Notes under the pieces: generated by a model | Told to the model about the DNA's origin: nothing | Database searches by the model: none | The model's input: the letters and a program-made list of their open reading frames with translations, nothing else | Translations under genes and position numbers: made by a program | Part shown: in pieces, positions 12,547 to 24,690 of the stretch | How the letters are laid out: each line of letters opens with the position of its first letter | Position numbering within the stretch: the first letter of the stretch is position 1 | Assembly: GCA_032871835.1 (NCBI GenBank) | Contig: CM065300.1 | Location: forward strand, 114,511,088-114,575,087 | Direction: 5' to 3' | DNA: 64,000 nucleotides | Source: Dipteronia dyeriana | Taxonomy: Eukaryota > Streptophyta > Magnoliopsida > Sapindales > Sapindaceae

Positions 12547-12803
12547 GTTTCCATCCTTAGGTATACAATTCAAAGAAAGAGAGACCACACTCGTAGGTGA
12601 TTCACATTCATTATTGGATTGAAAGATCTTACAGATTCAATTTGATGCTAGTTCAATCGTCATAAGAAAAAGGTACAATACTTTTATTATACATTAACTA
12701 ATCCAGTGTTAAGGTTCTTTCTTTTAGAGGGAATTTTTTTTTAAATACTCAAACCCTAATATTTACATTTCCGTTGCGTTTTGTACCTATTTTTCTCTAC
12801 AAG
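12547..12803 (+). repeat. Copia-family LTR fragment between two Tat LTRs
   Basis: The block from GTTTCCATCC to TCTCTACA matches the terminal ~260 bp of the copia LTR in the orientation opposite to element I; compare 38323-38563. It begins exactly where the LTR of element A ends and stops where the remnant 5' LTR of element B begins. It therefore replaces the first ~900 bp of B's LTR. Confidence 0.85.
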
Positions 12804-13073
12804 TCGTGTCCACTTATCGACATGTATGAGTTCACCATCTCTATTTAGTCAAAGAGAGAAGTGAGACTGAGAGTTATTCCATGTATTGTACATATTTCAC
12901 TGCTGAATAAAATAACACCATTCGGTTCACTATCATTCTACTCATACATTTCATCTTTCTTTAAACATGAAACCAGAACCCAAGGTAACTACCCCGACCG
13001 TGATCTACCTAGATTGCGGTTCTGAGTGTGTTAACTGAGATTCCTCACCCTAAGTGAATTTTTGGCTAAAACA
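12804..13073 (+). repeat. Truncated 5' LTR of Tat element B
   Basis: This is homologous to the last ~270 bp of the LTR at 19492-20675: both have a TACCCCGACCG-like box, GTGTTAA and ATTCCTCAC, then AATTTTTGG. It ends AAACA, followed a few bases on by CTTCGTCTATGGGAA. The upstream part is replaced by a copia LTR fragment. Confidence 0.8.
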
Positions 13074-13096
13074 TATTTGCTTCGTCTATGGGAAAA
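13074..13096 (+). promoter_or_regulatory. Priming region of Tat element B
   Basis: The CTTCGTCTATGGGAA motif after the LTR is a decayed form of the (G/A)CCGTCTGTGGGAA box that follows the LTR of many plant gypsy elements. The better-kept version is at 20685-20698. I infer it is the tRNA primer site but cannot name the tRNA with certainty. Confidence 0.5.
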
Positions 13097-13150
13097 TTTC
13101 ACACCCATTTTTAAATCACATGTCTAAGTTACTGCTAGTATAACAACATT

Positions 13151-14875
13151 ATGAGACTTCGATCCTCCCAGGAGCAACCTGAAGCATCTGGGCACCAATC
13201 TGCAGCCTCTACCCCGAAGGTTCAAATGATGGGTAAGAAACAGAAGCACCATAATCCTGCTCCTGCACCAGCTAAAATCGCTCAAGCTTCGGTCCTCCCG
13301 GTGATCGGCCTGACCATTCTAGAACAAGATTCCTTAACCTTCTTGGAAATTGTCCACCTTCAGTTGGTTGTAGAAGGTATCGCCCCCCAGCTGGTAGAAC
13401 CTTGTACCCGAGAGGGTCCCAATAGATCGGGAGCTAAGAAGACCACATTCGATAGGTTAGGACTACCACCACCAGTACCGGTTCGTGATAGGTTAGGGCA
13501 TCTACCTTCAGTTCGAGAGAGGTTAGGACACATGCCCCCAGATCCACATAAGCCAGCTTGTTACCACCCTTAATGGGTGAAATCCTCCATTGAGATTCCG
13601 GTAAGGGGACATTACCCCCCAGCACATCCAGCGGTTGCCAGAAGAAAACCTCGATCTGAGGTTGAGGGAAGCAAGAAAAGTGTCAGGGAAAACCCTCCCC
13701 ATGAGGATAATCGGGGTGAGGTCTTCCTATAGTAAGAGGGGTCTAACAATCGAGATTTCGAGGTTGAGTCCAAGAACGCTGAGAATAAACACATGCATGA
13801 TCAGCTAGCTCGGTTGTAGAAGGAGATCTAGGTGTTGAAGATGGGCATGCACAAGGCGAACCGAAAGGATCCCTTAGGAGAGATAAACGCCTCATTCTCT
13901 AGAAGGATCAAGGAAGCAAAACTCCCTCCAAAGTTTAAAATATCGACTGATGAGTATTTGGGTACTGAGGATCCTTTGAGCCACCTGGAAAGCTTTGTCA
14001 AACAGATAGAGGTCCATAATACGACCACGGAAGCCATGTGCTTGATGTTCCTAACCACGTTGACTGTCTCTGCTAAGACATGGTTTAGTAAGTTACTTGC
14101 AGGTAGCGTGGGCAACTTTACTAAACTGTCTAGTGATTTCAGTTCACAGTTTTAGGGGATAAAGCCATGACCGAAAGACCCGATCCACTCGTAGTATATG
14201 ATTCAGGAGTGAGGTGAGACGCTTAGGTCCTATGTGGAAAGGTTCCATAAGGAGGTGATCAAGATAGAGGTTTTTTATGAGAAGGAGACCCTAGCCAAAT
14301 TTTGTAGAAACCTGTGGGCGGAAAGATTGTTCTGGTCTTTCGCTAAGCGTCCACTAAAGACCTATCAGGAGGCCTACGATAGGGCCCTTGAGCAAAAGTA
14401 GATAGATGAGCAACTTAGAGTCAATATCAAACATGATGACATGAGAGCTACCAAGTGCTAAAAGAAGAAGACGTCTAAGCCTACACTGGTACTAAAGGTT
14501 CAGAATGGACCTCCCAATTGGTCTACATACCATCCCCCGCCTTTCCAACCTCAGCAGGAGCGATATTCGGTGAGGTGAACTCCACCTTGAGCTTTACCTC
14601 TACCAAGAATTATAGCACCCGTAACCCACGATGAGAGGGGATACAGTCATTAAACCCCGTTGAATGCATCCCGCGAGATTATCTACCTTACCATTCATGA
14701 CAAGGGACTGCTCTGGATACCAAAACTCATGAAAGCGCCAGCTGACATGATGAACTGGTATAAATATTGTGACTTCCATAAAGATGTAGGGCATAAAACT
14801 TCAGAATGCTACAGCCTACAAAACCAGAATAAGGTTCCTGTAAGAGGAGGCTGCTTGGTAGATTTCCTAAAATAG
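13151..14875 (+). pseudogene. Tat element B gag
   Basis: An N-terminal proline- and charge-rich region (13151-13573) has a repeated DRLG(H/L) motif. The Retrotrans_gag core follows at 13880-14155, with FSRRIKEAKLPPKFKI, DEYLGTEDPLSHLESF and AKTWFSKLL. A CCHC-like knuckle, YCDFHKDVGHKTSEC, lies at about 14765-14808. Stops break the chain at about 13572, 13818, 14153 and 14400. This is the coat protein of the retroelement. The order and motif spacing are normal for Tat gag. Confidence 0.85.
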
Positions 14876-15119
14876 GTACGAGCTATAGGTACGAGACATC
14901 AATCACACAGGGAAAAAAGTGCATGCTGAAATCCGTAAAGATAAGGAAAAAAGATGAAGAAAAGGAAAAGACCTAATGCAGTAAATCCAGGTCATAAACA
15001 TAATTACTGGGGGACCTACCCTAGCTAGGACATCTAACAGTTCTAGGAAGAACCATGCCAGGAAGGTACCTTAAATTAAAAAGGGACAAGAATTCTTCAA
15101 GGTCGACAGGGTTCGACAG

Positions 15120-15600
15120 GGACCTCCCACTCAGCCCAGATTATTTTCACTAAGGAGGACGTCTACAGCACCGTGCAGCCACACGATGATACAATGGTGT
15201 TCAAAGAACAGGTGGTCAACTGCCTAGTCCACAATGTACTGATTGATACAGGTAGCAGTATGGACATCCTCTTTAAGGACACTCTAGAGAAACTCAATCT
15301 GAGGCAGTGATGTTACAATAGCTGTACCACCTAGCTGTATGGTTTCATCGGGGAATCAATCATACTAGTTGGGTCCAAGAATCTACCAGTGATTATATGG
15401 ACATCATCCCTCTAGCAGAACTTGATGACTGATTTTGTTCTAGCGGACACCCTGACAGCATATAACGTTATCCTCAAGAGGCCTTTCTTATCGACTCTCA
15501 AAGAGGTGTTGTCTTTCTACCATAACGTCATGAAGTTTTTGGTAGGAAATAAAGTAGGTGAGGTACACGACGACTAGCAGGTAACCCGTAAATGCTACAC
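15120..15600 (+). pseudogene. Tat element B aspartic protease
   Basis: The frame reads IIFTKEDVYSTVQPHDDTMV and then VLIDTGSSMDILF at about 15236-15274, the retropepsin active-site motif with its catalytic Asp at 15245. A stop appears near 15310, and the downstream flap region is decayed. The protease would cut the gag-pol polyprotein. Confidence 0.85.
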
Positions 15601-15929
15601 TGTATCGACCAACCCGGTGGCCTTAGCCAAACAATTTTTATAGGTAACAGTTTTACAGGAACTGGTTTCGTTAGAGGAGGATCTCGATGCCCTTAGTACC
15701 GTGGGAGAGGCTAAAGTACCAGTTGAAGAGCCCGAGTCAGAGATCCTGCCTGAATAAGTGGCAGAGGAAGATAGAGATTGGGACAATGGCCACCTGGTAG
15801 ATACATTAGAGGAAGTACCGATCAGAGAGGATGATTCAACCAAGGTAGTCAAGATAGGAGCTGCACTACAAGCATGTGTGAAAGAAGGATTGGTCAAGCT
15901 GCTCCGTGAGTATAATGACATCTTTGCTT

Positions 15930-16680
15930 AGAGTCTTGATGAGATGCCAAGAATCCCAATTTCCTCCGCAGCTCACAATTTAGTAGTTAACCTTACCTTC
16001 AAGTTTGTCAATTAGAAGAGGCGACATTTCAATCCTAGGAGAAATTCTACAGTCAAGGATGAGGTCGACAAACTGATGAAAGCCAAATTCATCCAGGAAT
16101 CCTGGTACTCATAGTGGATCGCTAACGTGGTCTTGGTAACCAAAGCTAATGGAAAGTGGCGTATGTACGTCGATTACACTGACCTCTACCGCACATGTCC
16201 AAAGGATAGTTTCCCGCTGCCAAAGATTGATGAACTGGTAGATTCCATAATAGGAACAAACTCTTAAACTTCATGGATGCATTCTTGGTCTATATCAAAT
16301 CATGACGTACCCCGCAGACCAAGACAAGACCAGTTTCATTACCGGGCAGGACCTTTACTACTACAAGGTCAAGCCCTTTATTCTCAAGAATGCAGGAGCC
16401 ACTTACCAACGACTAGTCAGCTGGTTGTTCAAGCATGAGATAGGAAGAATGATGGAAGTTTAAATAGACGACATGAACACCAAATCATAGGTGGCTGACC
16501 AGCAGCAAGACCACCTCCGCCGAACTTTCCAAATTGTTAGGGAGAATTAGATGAGATTGAACCTTGCCAAGTGCGCCTTTGGGGTAACTGTAGGGAAATT
16601 CCATGGGTTCATGGTCCATGAGAAGGGCATAGAGGCCATCTTGGACCTAAAATCCTTGAGCTCTCTCAAATAGGTACAAA
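15930..16680 (+). pseudogene. Tat element B reverse transcriptase
   Basis: Visible blocks include MYVDYTDLYRTCPKDSFPLP, the catalytic box with IDDM at about 16461-16475 (the codon before it is a stop), and MRLNLAKCAFGVTVGKFHGF at about 16552-16605. They appear in the normal order for a gypsy RT. Several stops and frameshifts make it inactive. Confidence 0.88.
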
Positions 16681-16689
16681 TATTGACTG

Positions 16690-17720
16690 GTCGAGTAGAG
16701 GCACTCAATCAATTCATATCACGATCGACAGACAATTGTCTCCCTTCTTTTAAGGTAATCAAGTAGGGAAAAAACATAAAGTGGGACCAAAACAGCGAGC
16801 AACCCTTCCAGTTACTAAAGACGCATCTAGCTTGCCCACAGTTGTTACTCAAGCCAGTACCTGGAGAGAAGCTATAGATTTACATGGCAGTATCCGAGAC
16901 ATGTGAGTGAGGCCTTGGTTAAAGAACGATAAGATGGGGTCCAACAGCCTATCTACTGTGTGAGCCACATTTTAACCAAGCTAGAGAAGAATTACACTTT
17001 TCTTGAGAGCTCGCTTTCACCTTGGTGACCTTTACGAGAAAGTTCTGTCCTTATTTCATGCCCAGATGATTAGTAGTAACCGATCAACCTCTCCGCTAGT
17101 TCTTACAGAGGCCTAACATATCCAGGAGTTTAGTGCTCTAGGATTTAAAACTCACTCAAATCAACATTAAGTACAAGGCAAGGACTACCATCAAGGCCTA
17201 AGCGATAACATATTTCGTTAACAAATTTTCAGCTCTTCCCGATCTTGGTACCTCCATAAACCCGGATCCATTCCTCTAAAAAGACCACGAGCTCGAAGAC
17301 TGGCTAGCTAACCAAGCAGTTTGGATCCTCTATACTAGTGGAGTATCTCGTTAAACAGACAGTGGAGCGAGCATTGTCCTAATTTATCCGTAAAAAATGG
17401 AAAACTGCCATTGCTTCAGGTTTGAGTTCAAACCCACCAACAATGAATCAAAATATGAAGCTCACATAGCCGGAATAATGGTAGCTGCTGAATTGGGGAC
17501 TGACTACCTCTATGTGAAGAGTGATTCTCAGCTCATCATCAACAAGGTAACCAAGTTGTACCAGGCCAGGGGTGACAATATGACAGCTTGCCTTAGATTG
17601 GTTCAACAGCTCAAGGCCAGTTTAAGGGGTTCAGGATGGAGCAGATTCCATTTCACGAGAATCATCGAGTAGACATCCTAGCCAAGATAGCTGCTAATGT
17701 TGGACAGACCCTGTCCAAAG
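16690..17720 (+). pseudogene. Tat element B RNase H pair
   Basis: The first, retroviral-type RNase H is decayed across about 16780-17280. A second RNase H follows at 17397-17672, with FKPTNNESKYEAHIAGIMVA and VKSDSQLIINKVT blocks that hold the usual acidic residues. This extra archaeal-type RNase H is diagnostic for the Tat clade. A frameshift or stop follows at 17673. Confidence 0.88.
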
Positions 17721-17929
17721 GTCTACCTCTGTAGATAATTTCCTAGTCCAGCATAGCAGTAGGCAAAGTGGTTAGCCTGGTTGATCATCACCCGTGCTGG
17801 ATGGACCCAATAGTTGCTTACCTCCAAGAAAGAAAGCTTCTAGAGGACCTAGATCGAGCTTGAAAGCCCAAAAGGACCTCAATTCGCTACTGATTGGTTG
17901 ATGGACATCTCTACCATATAGGAAGATTT

Positions 17930-18970
17930 CAACCCCTACTCTGATGCTTATATCATGACGATGCTAGTTGGGCACTCAAGTAGGTTTATTTAGGGGAATG
18001 CGGAAACAATACCGGAGAAGAAGCACTAGTATATGAGGTGCTTCACATAGGTTTCTACTTGCAAACCATGCACCATGATGCGAGACTGTTTGTAAAGTCA
18101 CGCGGACCTTGCTTGAGGACATCTAATTTGAACCATCTGCATCTGGAGCATCTCTCTTCAATCAGTTCGCCTTACTCTTTTACTATTTAGGGGGTTGACT
18201 TAATCGAACCGTAACCTACTGCTCCTGGTCAAGCCAAGCATGCCATAGTTTCGATCGACTACTTCACCCGATAGGTGAAAACGAGACAAATTTCTAAAAT
18301 AACTGAGGAAACCACCACCAACCTTTTTGGGAAAAATATGGCCTGTAGGTTCGGTACACCGATGGTCATTATCAGTGACCTTGACAAGCAGTTTGACAAC
18401 GCACGGGTTCAAAGGTTTCTGTGAAGACCTGGAAATCAACCTCAGCTCTACGTTGGTAGCTCATCCCCAAAACCAATGGCCTTATAGAGGCTACCAACAA
18501 AAAAAAAATTGAGAAGCTCTTGAAAAAGAAGCTATAATAGAATAAGGGTAAATGGGTCGAGGAGCTCCCCGATGTGCTATGCTCATACCGCACAGCCAGG
18601 AGAACCGCGACCGGAGAGACCTTTTACTCTTTAGCTTTTATTATGGAATGGTCATACTGATCGAGCACAAGCTGACCACATTCAGGGTTTAGCATTTCGA
18701 GCCCGGAGGTAATGAGGTCAAGCTAAGGGCCAAGATAGACTTACTGGAGGAAAAGTAAGAAAGGGTGGCAGAAAAGGATACCATCTCCAAAGCCAGATCG
18801 TAAGGTACTTCAACAGAAATGTTAAAGTCCGTAATTTCAAGGAAGTGGACTTAGTGCTACGAAAGGTAACCCGGAACACTAGGACCCGATTGGATGGGGT
18901 GCTAACCCTAAAACTGAGAAGGCCCTTACCTGGTGAAGGTTGCCTTCCGTAGCGAGGCCAATAAGTTAGA
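17930..18970 (+). pseudogene. Tat element B integrase
   Basis: The DDE core is recognisable: SIDYFTR (first Asp, ~18258), MACRFGTPMVIISD (second Asp, ~18372), and a GLIEATNKK block (catalytic Glu, ~18485) that lies in a shifted frame. The C-terminal region continues with WVEELPDVLCSYRT. Many stops are present. Integrase would insert the cDNA copy; this one is dead. Confidence 0.85.
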
Positions 18971-19189
18971 AGATATGGACTGATGACCTATCGACCATAC
19001 TTGGATTGCAGACCACCTCAAAAGGTTCTACCCGTAGAAGGATGAGAGTTCCTAATCAAACTAGGATAGGTACCGATATTGGTACCTTACGAGCATTGTA
19101 CTACTAATTTGATTATCAATAACGTCTCTATTTGTTTCTCCATCACCATTTATTTAAGATTTTGACAACATTAATTCACCATGGTTTCC

Positions 19190-19470
19190 ATGAACCAGGA
19201 AAGCCACATGGTAACCCCGATGCCTTGGTAGGGCACCACCCCCACCAAGAAAGGTCTGAGCGTAACTGCATAGTTGCCAGCCAGACCTTGAGACTAGGAT
19301 AGCTAGATAGCATTCCTGGTGTCATTGGTCAGGCGACCCCCCTAGGAAGGTTTTGAGCGTATGTGCATAGTTTCCAGCCAGATAGCAAGACCAAAAGAAC
19401 CAAAATGTCATTCCTAATGCCTTGGTCGGGCTATCACCTCTAAGAAGGATCTAGGTGTAAATGTTAGTTG
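19190..19470 (+). repeat. ~98-bp tandem repeats of Tat element B
   Basis: About three decayed units with AGAAAGGTCTGAG, AGGAAGGTTTTGAG and AGAAGGATCTAGG at about 19248, 19344 and 19443. They are the same family as the array at 162-590. Confidence 0.85.
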
Positions 19471-19491
19471 CCTACTAGATCAAGATTTTCA

Positions 19492-20675
19492 TGGTGTCAA
19501 ACCTCCCTGATTTAAGGAGGAATATCTAGTATTAATAGCCAAATTTGGTTAGGGACCAAAGGAAAATTTTCCATTCTCTTAGCTAGAGCCCAAATCTGAG
19601 ATTTCTCATCATGATACCAAGGTTTCCAAGGTCGAGCTATAGTACGACCTCATGGAAGCAAGGTGAGGTCGTCACACCCTAGGAACACCCCAGGTAAAGC
19701 TCAACATGATCAGATCGAGCTTCTTAAGTTGACATAAGGGACCAGAGCAATGTTGATAAGACAAGACCTAGACTTCCCAGAGCTGAAATACCTCGCGACC
19801 TCCCCAAAAGCCCACCACCTTTCCCAATTACAAAAATAGGCTCGTACAGGTATCAGGTTCATACTATGATGTCGCTCTAATTTGTCGAGGGAAGAATCGG
19901 GTACACCTAAACAGGTGGAAAAAAGCTCACGAAAGCTCCGTCGCCACTAAAGAGCACTAACATAGTCATCTCAAGCTCCAAAGGGACCTAGAAAGGTCAG
20001 GTAAAACTCCTAATAACAAGACAATAACATAGGCATATGTTGCCCATTGAGGAAGTAAACGCCATATTCAGTAACCTCCATGAGGCATCTCACAATGAAG
20101 GCACACAGGATTATATTTACACTCCAACGTCATTAAATCGTTATGTACGCGCAGATCAAGTGATCGAGTCCAAAGAGGATACAAATATATCTCCCTCCAA
20201 GATATCTTTGAATCCATTAAAGTCAATGGTATTTAAAACATAACATCTCGCCCGATAAAGGAGGATTTGATTCATATATTCTTGGCGAGGGGATACTGAG
20301 TAATACCTAGTTGGACCATGTATAAAGAGGACCAAAATTCACCAAAAAAATGGAAATGAACACCTAAATTCTCTAAGGAAAACATTACATTTCTATCTAC
20401 TTATCGACAGGCACAAAGCTTCCACCCCTATTGTACCCAAGAGAGAACGAGAGTTTGAGTGATTTTCATATGTCACACTTGATTCGTTTACATTAATAAG
20501 ACAGTGCCGCCTACTTCATATATCTATAATATATTGTGTAATCACCCATCTTTATCCCCATTATTACATGCATAAACCATGTACCGAAGGTACCACCCCC
20601 GACCGCAACCTCTCAGGTAGTGGTCTCTAGGGTGTTAATTGAAATTCCTCACTAGGAGCGAATTTTTGGTCAACA
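19492..20675 (+). repeat. 3' LTR of Tat element B, also 5' LTR of stub C
   Basis: It begins TGGTGTCAAAC and ends GGTCAACA, ~1184 bp. It is homologous to the LTR of element A. A priming motif (CACCGTCTGTGGGAA, ~20684-20698) and a gag start follow it directly, so the LTR serves two internal regions. The 20037-20243 frame inside it is not a gene. Confidence 0.82.
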
Positions 20676-21262
20676 TTTTCTAGCACCGTCTGTGGGAATT
20701 CCACATCCAATTTATGCAAAGTTTACATGTTTGTTGTTTTACAGGAATTATAAAGCTTCACTATTTTCAATGATGCCCTGAGGTTTCGGAACAACGATCT
20801 GCCGCTTCAACACGAAAGGCACCAAAGAAGGGTAGAAAATCTGGGAACTATAACCAACCTTCAGTCAAGCCAGCCGTTGGGCTGGCTTCTGGCCCTCCTA
20901 TGATAAGCCAGGCCATGCTTGACCAACAAACAGTGGCTTTTATGGAGAACTTCCGCCTTCGCCTACTCTTTGAGGGCATCACAATGTAGTCGGCAAATCC
21001 TAACACTCATGGAGAGATGAGTAGGCCCGACACATGGCAACACATCTTAGATCGATTGGGACCTTTCCTGTCAGAGCCAGCCCATGATAGAGCAGGACCT
21101 CAACCCTCGATCCGGGATAGGCTAGGGCCCATTCCCCTAGTGCCTGGAAGGCCCTCATGTTGTCAACCTAGGTAGGTCAAATCTGCTGCAGAGTCTTTAC
21201 CGCGGGAGCAGTGAGAAGCCCCTCACCCGCAGCCTCTCAAAGAGAAACAGGGGCAAGAGGAT
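20676..21262 (+). pseudogene. Tat element C: priming site and gag N-terminus only
   Basis: This parallels 13074-13600: priming motif, then a gag N-terminus with Ala/Pro/Lys-rich sequence, a LRLLFEGI-like block and DRLG(P) repeats near 21050 and 21110. It stops abruptly at about 21262, where unrelated AT-rich DNA begins. The 3' part of the element is missing. Confidence 0.75.
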
Positions 21263-22844
21263 GAGGTACTTCTAATTATTGATTTCATTTTCTTGTGTAT
21301 ACATATATTTTATTATTGTAACAATGTTGTATGCATAAGTTTTGAAAATTGCAATCTCAAGTTCATTGGTCCCAGATCGTTTACAATCTGTATACAAATT
21401 TATGAAACCTATTTCCGTTGTGTGACCAGTGAGCGGGTTTCCAACAAAATCACCATACACCTAACAACAAAAACAAATAATGAAAAAGCACTCAAGAATA
21501 ACAGTGCATAGAAGAAAGACATTAAGAGAACAAATTAGACGTGAAAGTCTTTTGAAAGAAATCGTAGGTATTAATAAAAGCTAATCTTGCTTTATTGAAC
21601 AAACAAAGAGTGTAAAACTTGTTACCAAAATCACCCAAAATCACCATAAACCTGACAACAAAAATATATGATGCAAAACCACTCAAGAATAACAGTGCAA
21701 AGAAGAAAAACATTTAGAGAAAAATTAGGTATGGAAGTCCTTTGAAGGAAATCAGAGGTACTAATACAAACTGCAGTTGATTGTCAATGTCCTCTGATTT
21801 CTCTTGAAAACTTCCATTCCCATTTAATTGATTTCACAAAATTAGACAAACACACATAGTGTAGAAGATCGTCGACAAGAGAATGTGAGATGACCATAGT
21901 TGTGTGGGTTGTTGAGTTCAGACGACGCCGTGACAGCAATTAGAAAGATGAAGATACAAACGATTAGTGAAAAAACAAGAGTTAGGGTTTGTAAATTTTG
22001 TGAGTGTTTTGTAAATGGAAGGACTTTGTCTTTTAATCTTTTGTAGTGTTTTTTTCCAAAAAGAAAAAATGGTTTTGGCTAAGTTGTCGTTAACGGTAAC
22101 GATACTGAGCCAATTTCAGTCTTTAGATTTCTATCCAATGGAGTATAAAAATTAATAATTTGAAAATGAAAACAAAAAAGTATACAACTCTCTCTCCTCT
22201 ACATCACATAAATATTCGATAATGTTGCTGGTAACAGTTAGATAGAAGTACCCAAGAAAACACATAATTAATCTTGTTTTAATTTATGGCATGTATTCCT
22301 AGGGAAAGGTTTTTTAATTTTGTTTCTTTTTTTTTTCAATTCTATGCAAACAGAGGTTTATCACTTGTTACCCCTGTATACAGAAACTTGCTCAATGCAT
22401 ATCCATGATATGTAAAATTTACACGATTAAGAAAATTAATTAAGTGATATCCGTCTTTCCACTAACTCTCCACTTCTTTGAAAAGATAAATAAATAAAAA
22501 ATCAAGGCTTATATTACTGATTGATTTAACGATATTGTGTTTCTTGGTTATTGATAGTAATCATATCAAAAATTAGATGATCTAAATTACAAAACAATAG
22601 ACAGACAACGTCATATTGTGTTGCAAAGTCTAACAGTGTGATCAATATTTATTGTATCTATATATATAAACAAGGTTGACGTCATAATGAACATCAAACA
22701 ATGTTTATATTCAATATGGCATAAACAAAAATAGAATCACTAAATATTTTTTAAACCTTCAAATATTATGCAACATCAGTTCTTACAAAATAAATCTCGA
22801 TCAGATAAAAAAATAAAAATAAAACCTAAGTTTTATCATATCAC
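21263..22844. other. AT-rich DNA with one direct duplication
   Basis: I find no gene. A ~130-bp segment is duplicated in direct orientation about 200 bp apart (near 21435-21575 and 21630-21770), sharing ACTCAAGAATAACAGTGCA and GAAATC(G/A)(T/G)AGGTA. An AGTTAGGGTTTGTAAA telo-box-like motif at 21970-21985 reads AAACCCTAA on minus, a motif often found in plant leader regions, but no ORF follows it. Confidence 0.4.
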
Positions 22845-24690
22845 TTTGCTTGAAGTCTACTTGACTTCCTTGGTGGTTGACCTAGATTCATAGCATTTGT
22901 TTGAGCTCTCTTTCTAACTCTGGTATTCTTTATGTTGGGGGCTTTCTTTAGCTACTCATTCGATTCACCAAATGGAATAAGAGCCACATGCAACACGGGG
23001 GCATCAACATCTTTCTAAAAGGCTTTTTCAAAGTCTCCGACCACGTCTTCTGCATGTGTCCCCAAATTGACATCTATTGTACCATCAATCTGCCGTTCTT
23101 CCACAACAACATCTTTGCCTACAAAATTATATTGTAATATAGCAACATTATATATCGTGTCAGGGGAATTACTCAGACTAGAAGCAATATATCACTTCAA
23201 TTTCTGAGTTCAATAAGTCATCATCACTTCTTAAGAAAAACAATATGTCAACAAATACATAGAAAGTGCCAAATTGTTGGGAAAAATGAAATCTAAGTAG
23301 ACTTTTTTAGTGTGCAAAGGAAATATACGGGTAGGAAAATGAGAGCAAGATTTTTCAAGCATTATAAAACAGTCTCAGTGGTTTTCCTTTCTTGAGTCTT
23401 TTTTTTTGGTCCTCTTGGTGGTGTAAAACAAAATGCACCTTCAACTATTTCCCTCTGGTGGTCATTTCCAATCAATTTTCCATTCCTTGGTTGACTTGAA
23501 TCTTCCTCTCGCATTGAGTCCATAAAACCCTGTAATTTTAAACTTGTATCATCATACATCAATCCTGACATCTGTATGCCTTCCTTAGCAGGAGAGGAAT
23601 TATCATTTCGTTCATTTATATTCTTTTCAACAGGGGACCCGTGTTGTTGTCATTCTCCAATATCAGTGTCATCATCACTTTTCAAATAACCAGAACTATT
23701 GTCCTCACTAACTCTATCAGAAGGATTTGACTTTGATAAGGACTCAAACGTTCCATCTGTTTCATCCACTGGTTTGTTCGAAATCTCCCCACCTTTGTAC
23801 TATAAAAACTACCAACAAACTTAATTGTATAACAAGATGAATTCAAGTCGTAAATTAACATAATTGACAATCTAACAACTGAGTGTACGACACTACCCAT
23901 TCGTCCGATCTTCACGACTTGATCGTATTGTCCTTTAATGAGCAATTTGGTCATTCCAGATATCATAGACAGTAGCTCATTAACTTGATCAACGTGCACC
24001 TATAAGTACAACATATTGCTATACAACAATCTACCTACGACAAATGTGGATTCATACTTCACAAGACACAAAAACTAAATTACTCGGATATCGATAAGGT
24101 ACAGGCACTATTGTGTAGGAGTTGTCCTTTGGTATTTGCATTAGTACGAATGTGAAGTTGGAGTCTTTGCATTCCATGAGGGGGAGTTGATAAGGCAGTA
24201 ACTCGAAATGGCTGATCAATTTGGAATCCAATACATTCTACTAAGATAAAAATAAAACAATATCAAAAACATAGAAGCATGGATATTTATAGGGTATTAT
24301 ACAATACATGTTAAACTAACCTCATCAATAGGGTAATGCTTGAACTTTATGTTTCGCTTTACGAAGTCCTTGTAGTTTCCTACACCATCAACGTTTGGCT
24401 CCAACAAATCAGAAGCAACCAAGCCCCCCATCCACAAATTGGCCTCATCAGCAATAATTGGGTAGTCCCCAAGCATAGATGCTAATGGGACTTCAGGTTA
24501 CATGGGGTGAAGTCAATCACAAGATTTGAACACTCACTCACTCTCCCAAGTACCACGAGTAACTGCATGGCCCATCTAACAATATTCTACACTTGGTGGC
24601 CTGGAATGATTGTCTTACTGACAAGCTATCATTTTGTATATGTAATTAGCTTGCCAAACAAAATTTTTAAACCAAATTGCAATCAAAATT
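22845..24690 (-). pseudogene. Degraded multi-exon gene, family not recognised
   Basis: On minus, coding-like blocks are separated by intron-like spacers. Block 1 (about 24655-24320) has TIIPGHQV, RWAMQLLVVLGRVSECSN, MLGDYPIIADEANLWMGG and FVKRNIKFKHYPIDE. Block 2 (~24235-24080) has FELLPYQLPLMECKDSN. Block 3 (~23999-23870) has VNELLSMISGMTKLL. Block 4 (~23800-23365) is acidic and Ser-rich, ending with a basic PRGPKKKTQERKT. Block 5 (~23120-22845) ends with two basic clusters, RKRAQTN and PRKSSRLQAK, like a nuclear signal. Stops occur in blocks 1, 4 and 5. It may be a transposon-borne gene or a dead host gene, and I cannot assign a function. Confidence 0.5.

Larger units (their letters stand above)
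12804..20675 (+). mobile_element. Ty3/gypsy Tat-type element B, degraded
   Basis: The order is remnant 5' LTR (12804-13073), priming region, gag, aspartic protease, RT, RNase H, second archaeal-type RNase H, integrase, ~98-bp tandem repeats and 3' LTR (19492-20675). The second RNase H between the first one and integrase is the mark of the Tat clade. Stops and frameshifts are frequent in every domain. Unlike element A, there is no antisense ORF between the repeats and the LTR. Confidence 0.9.
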
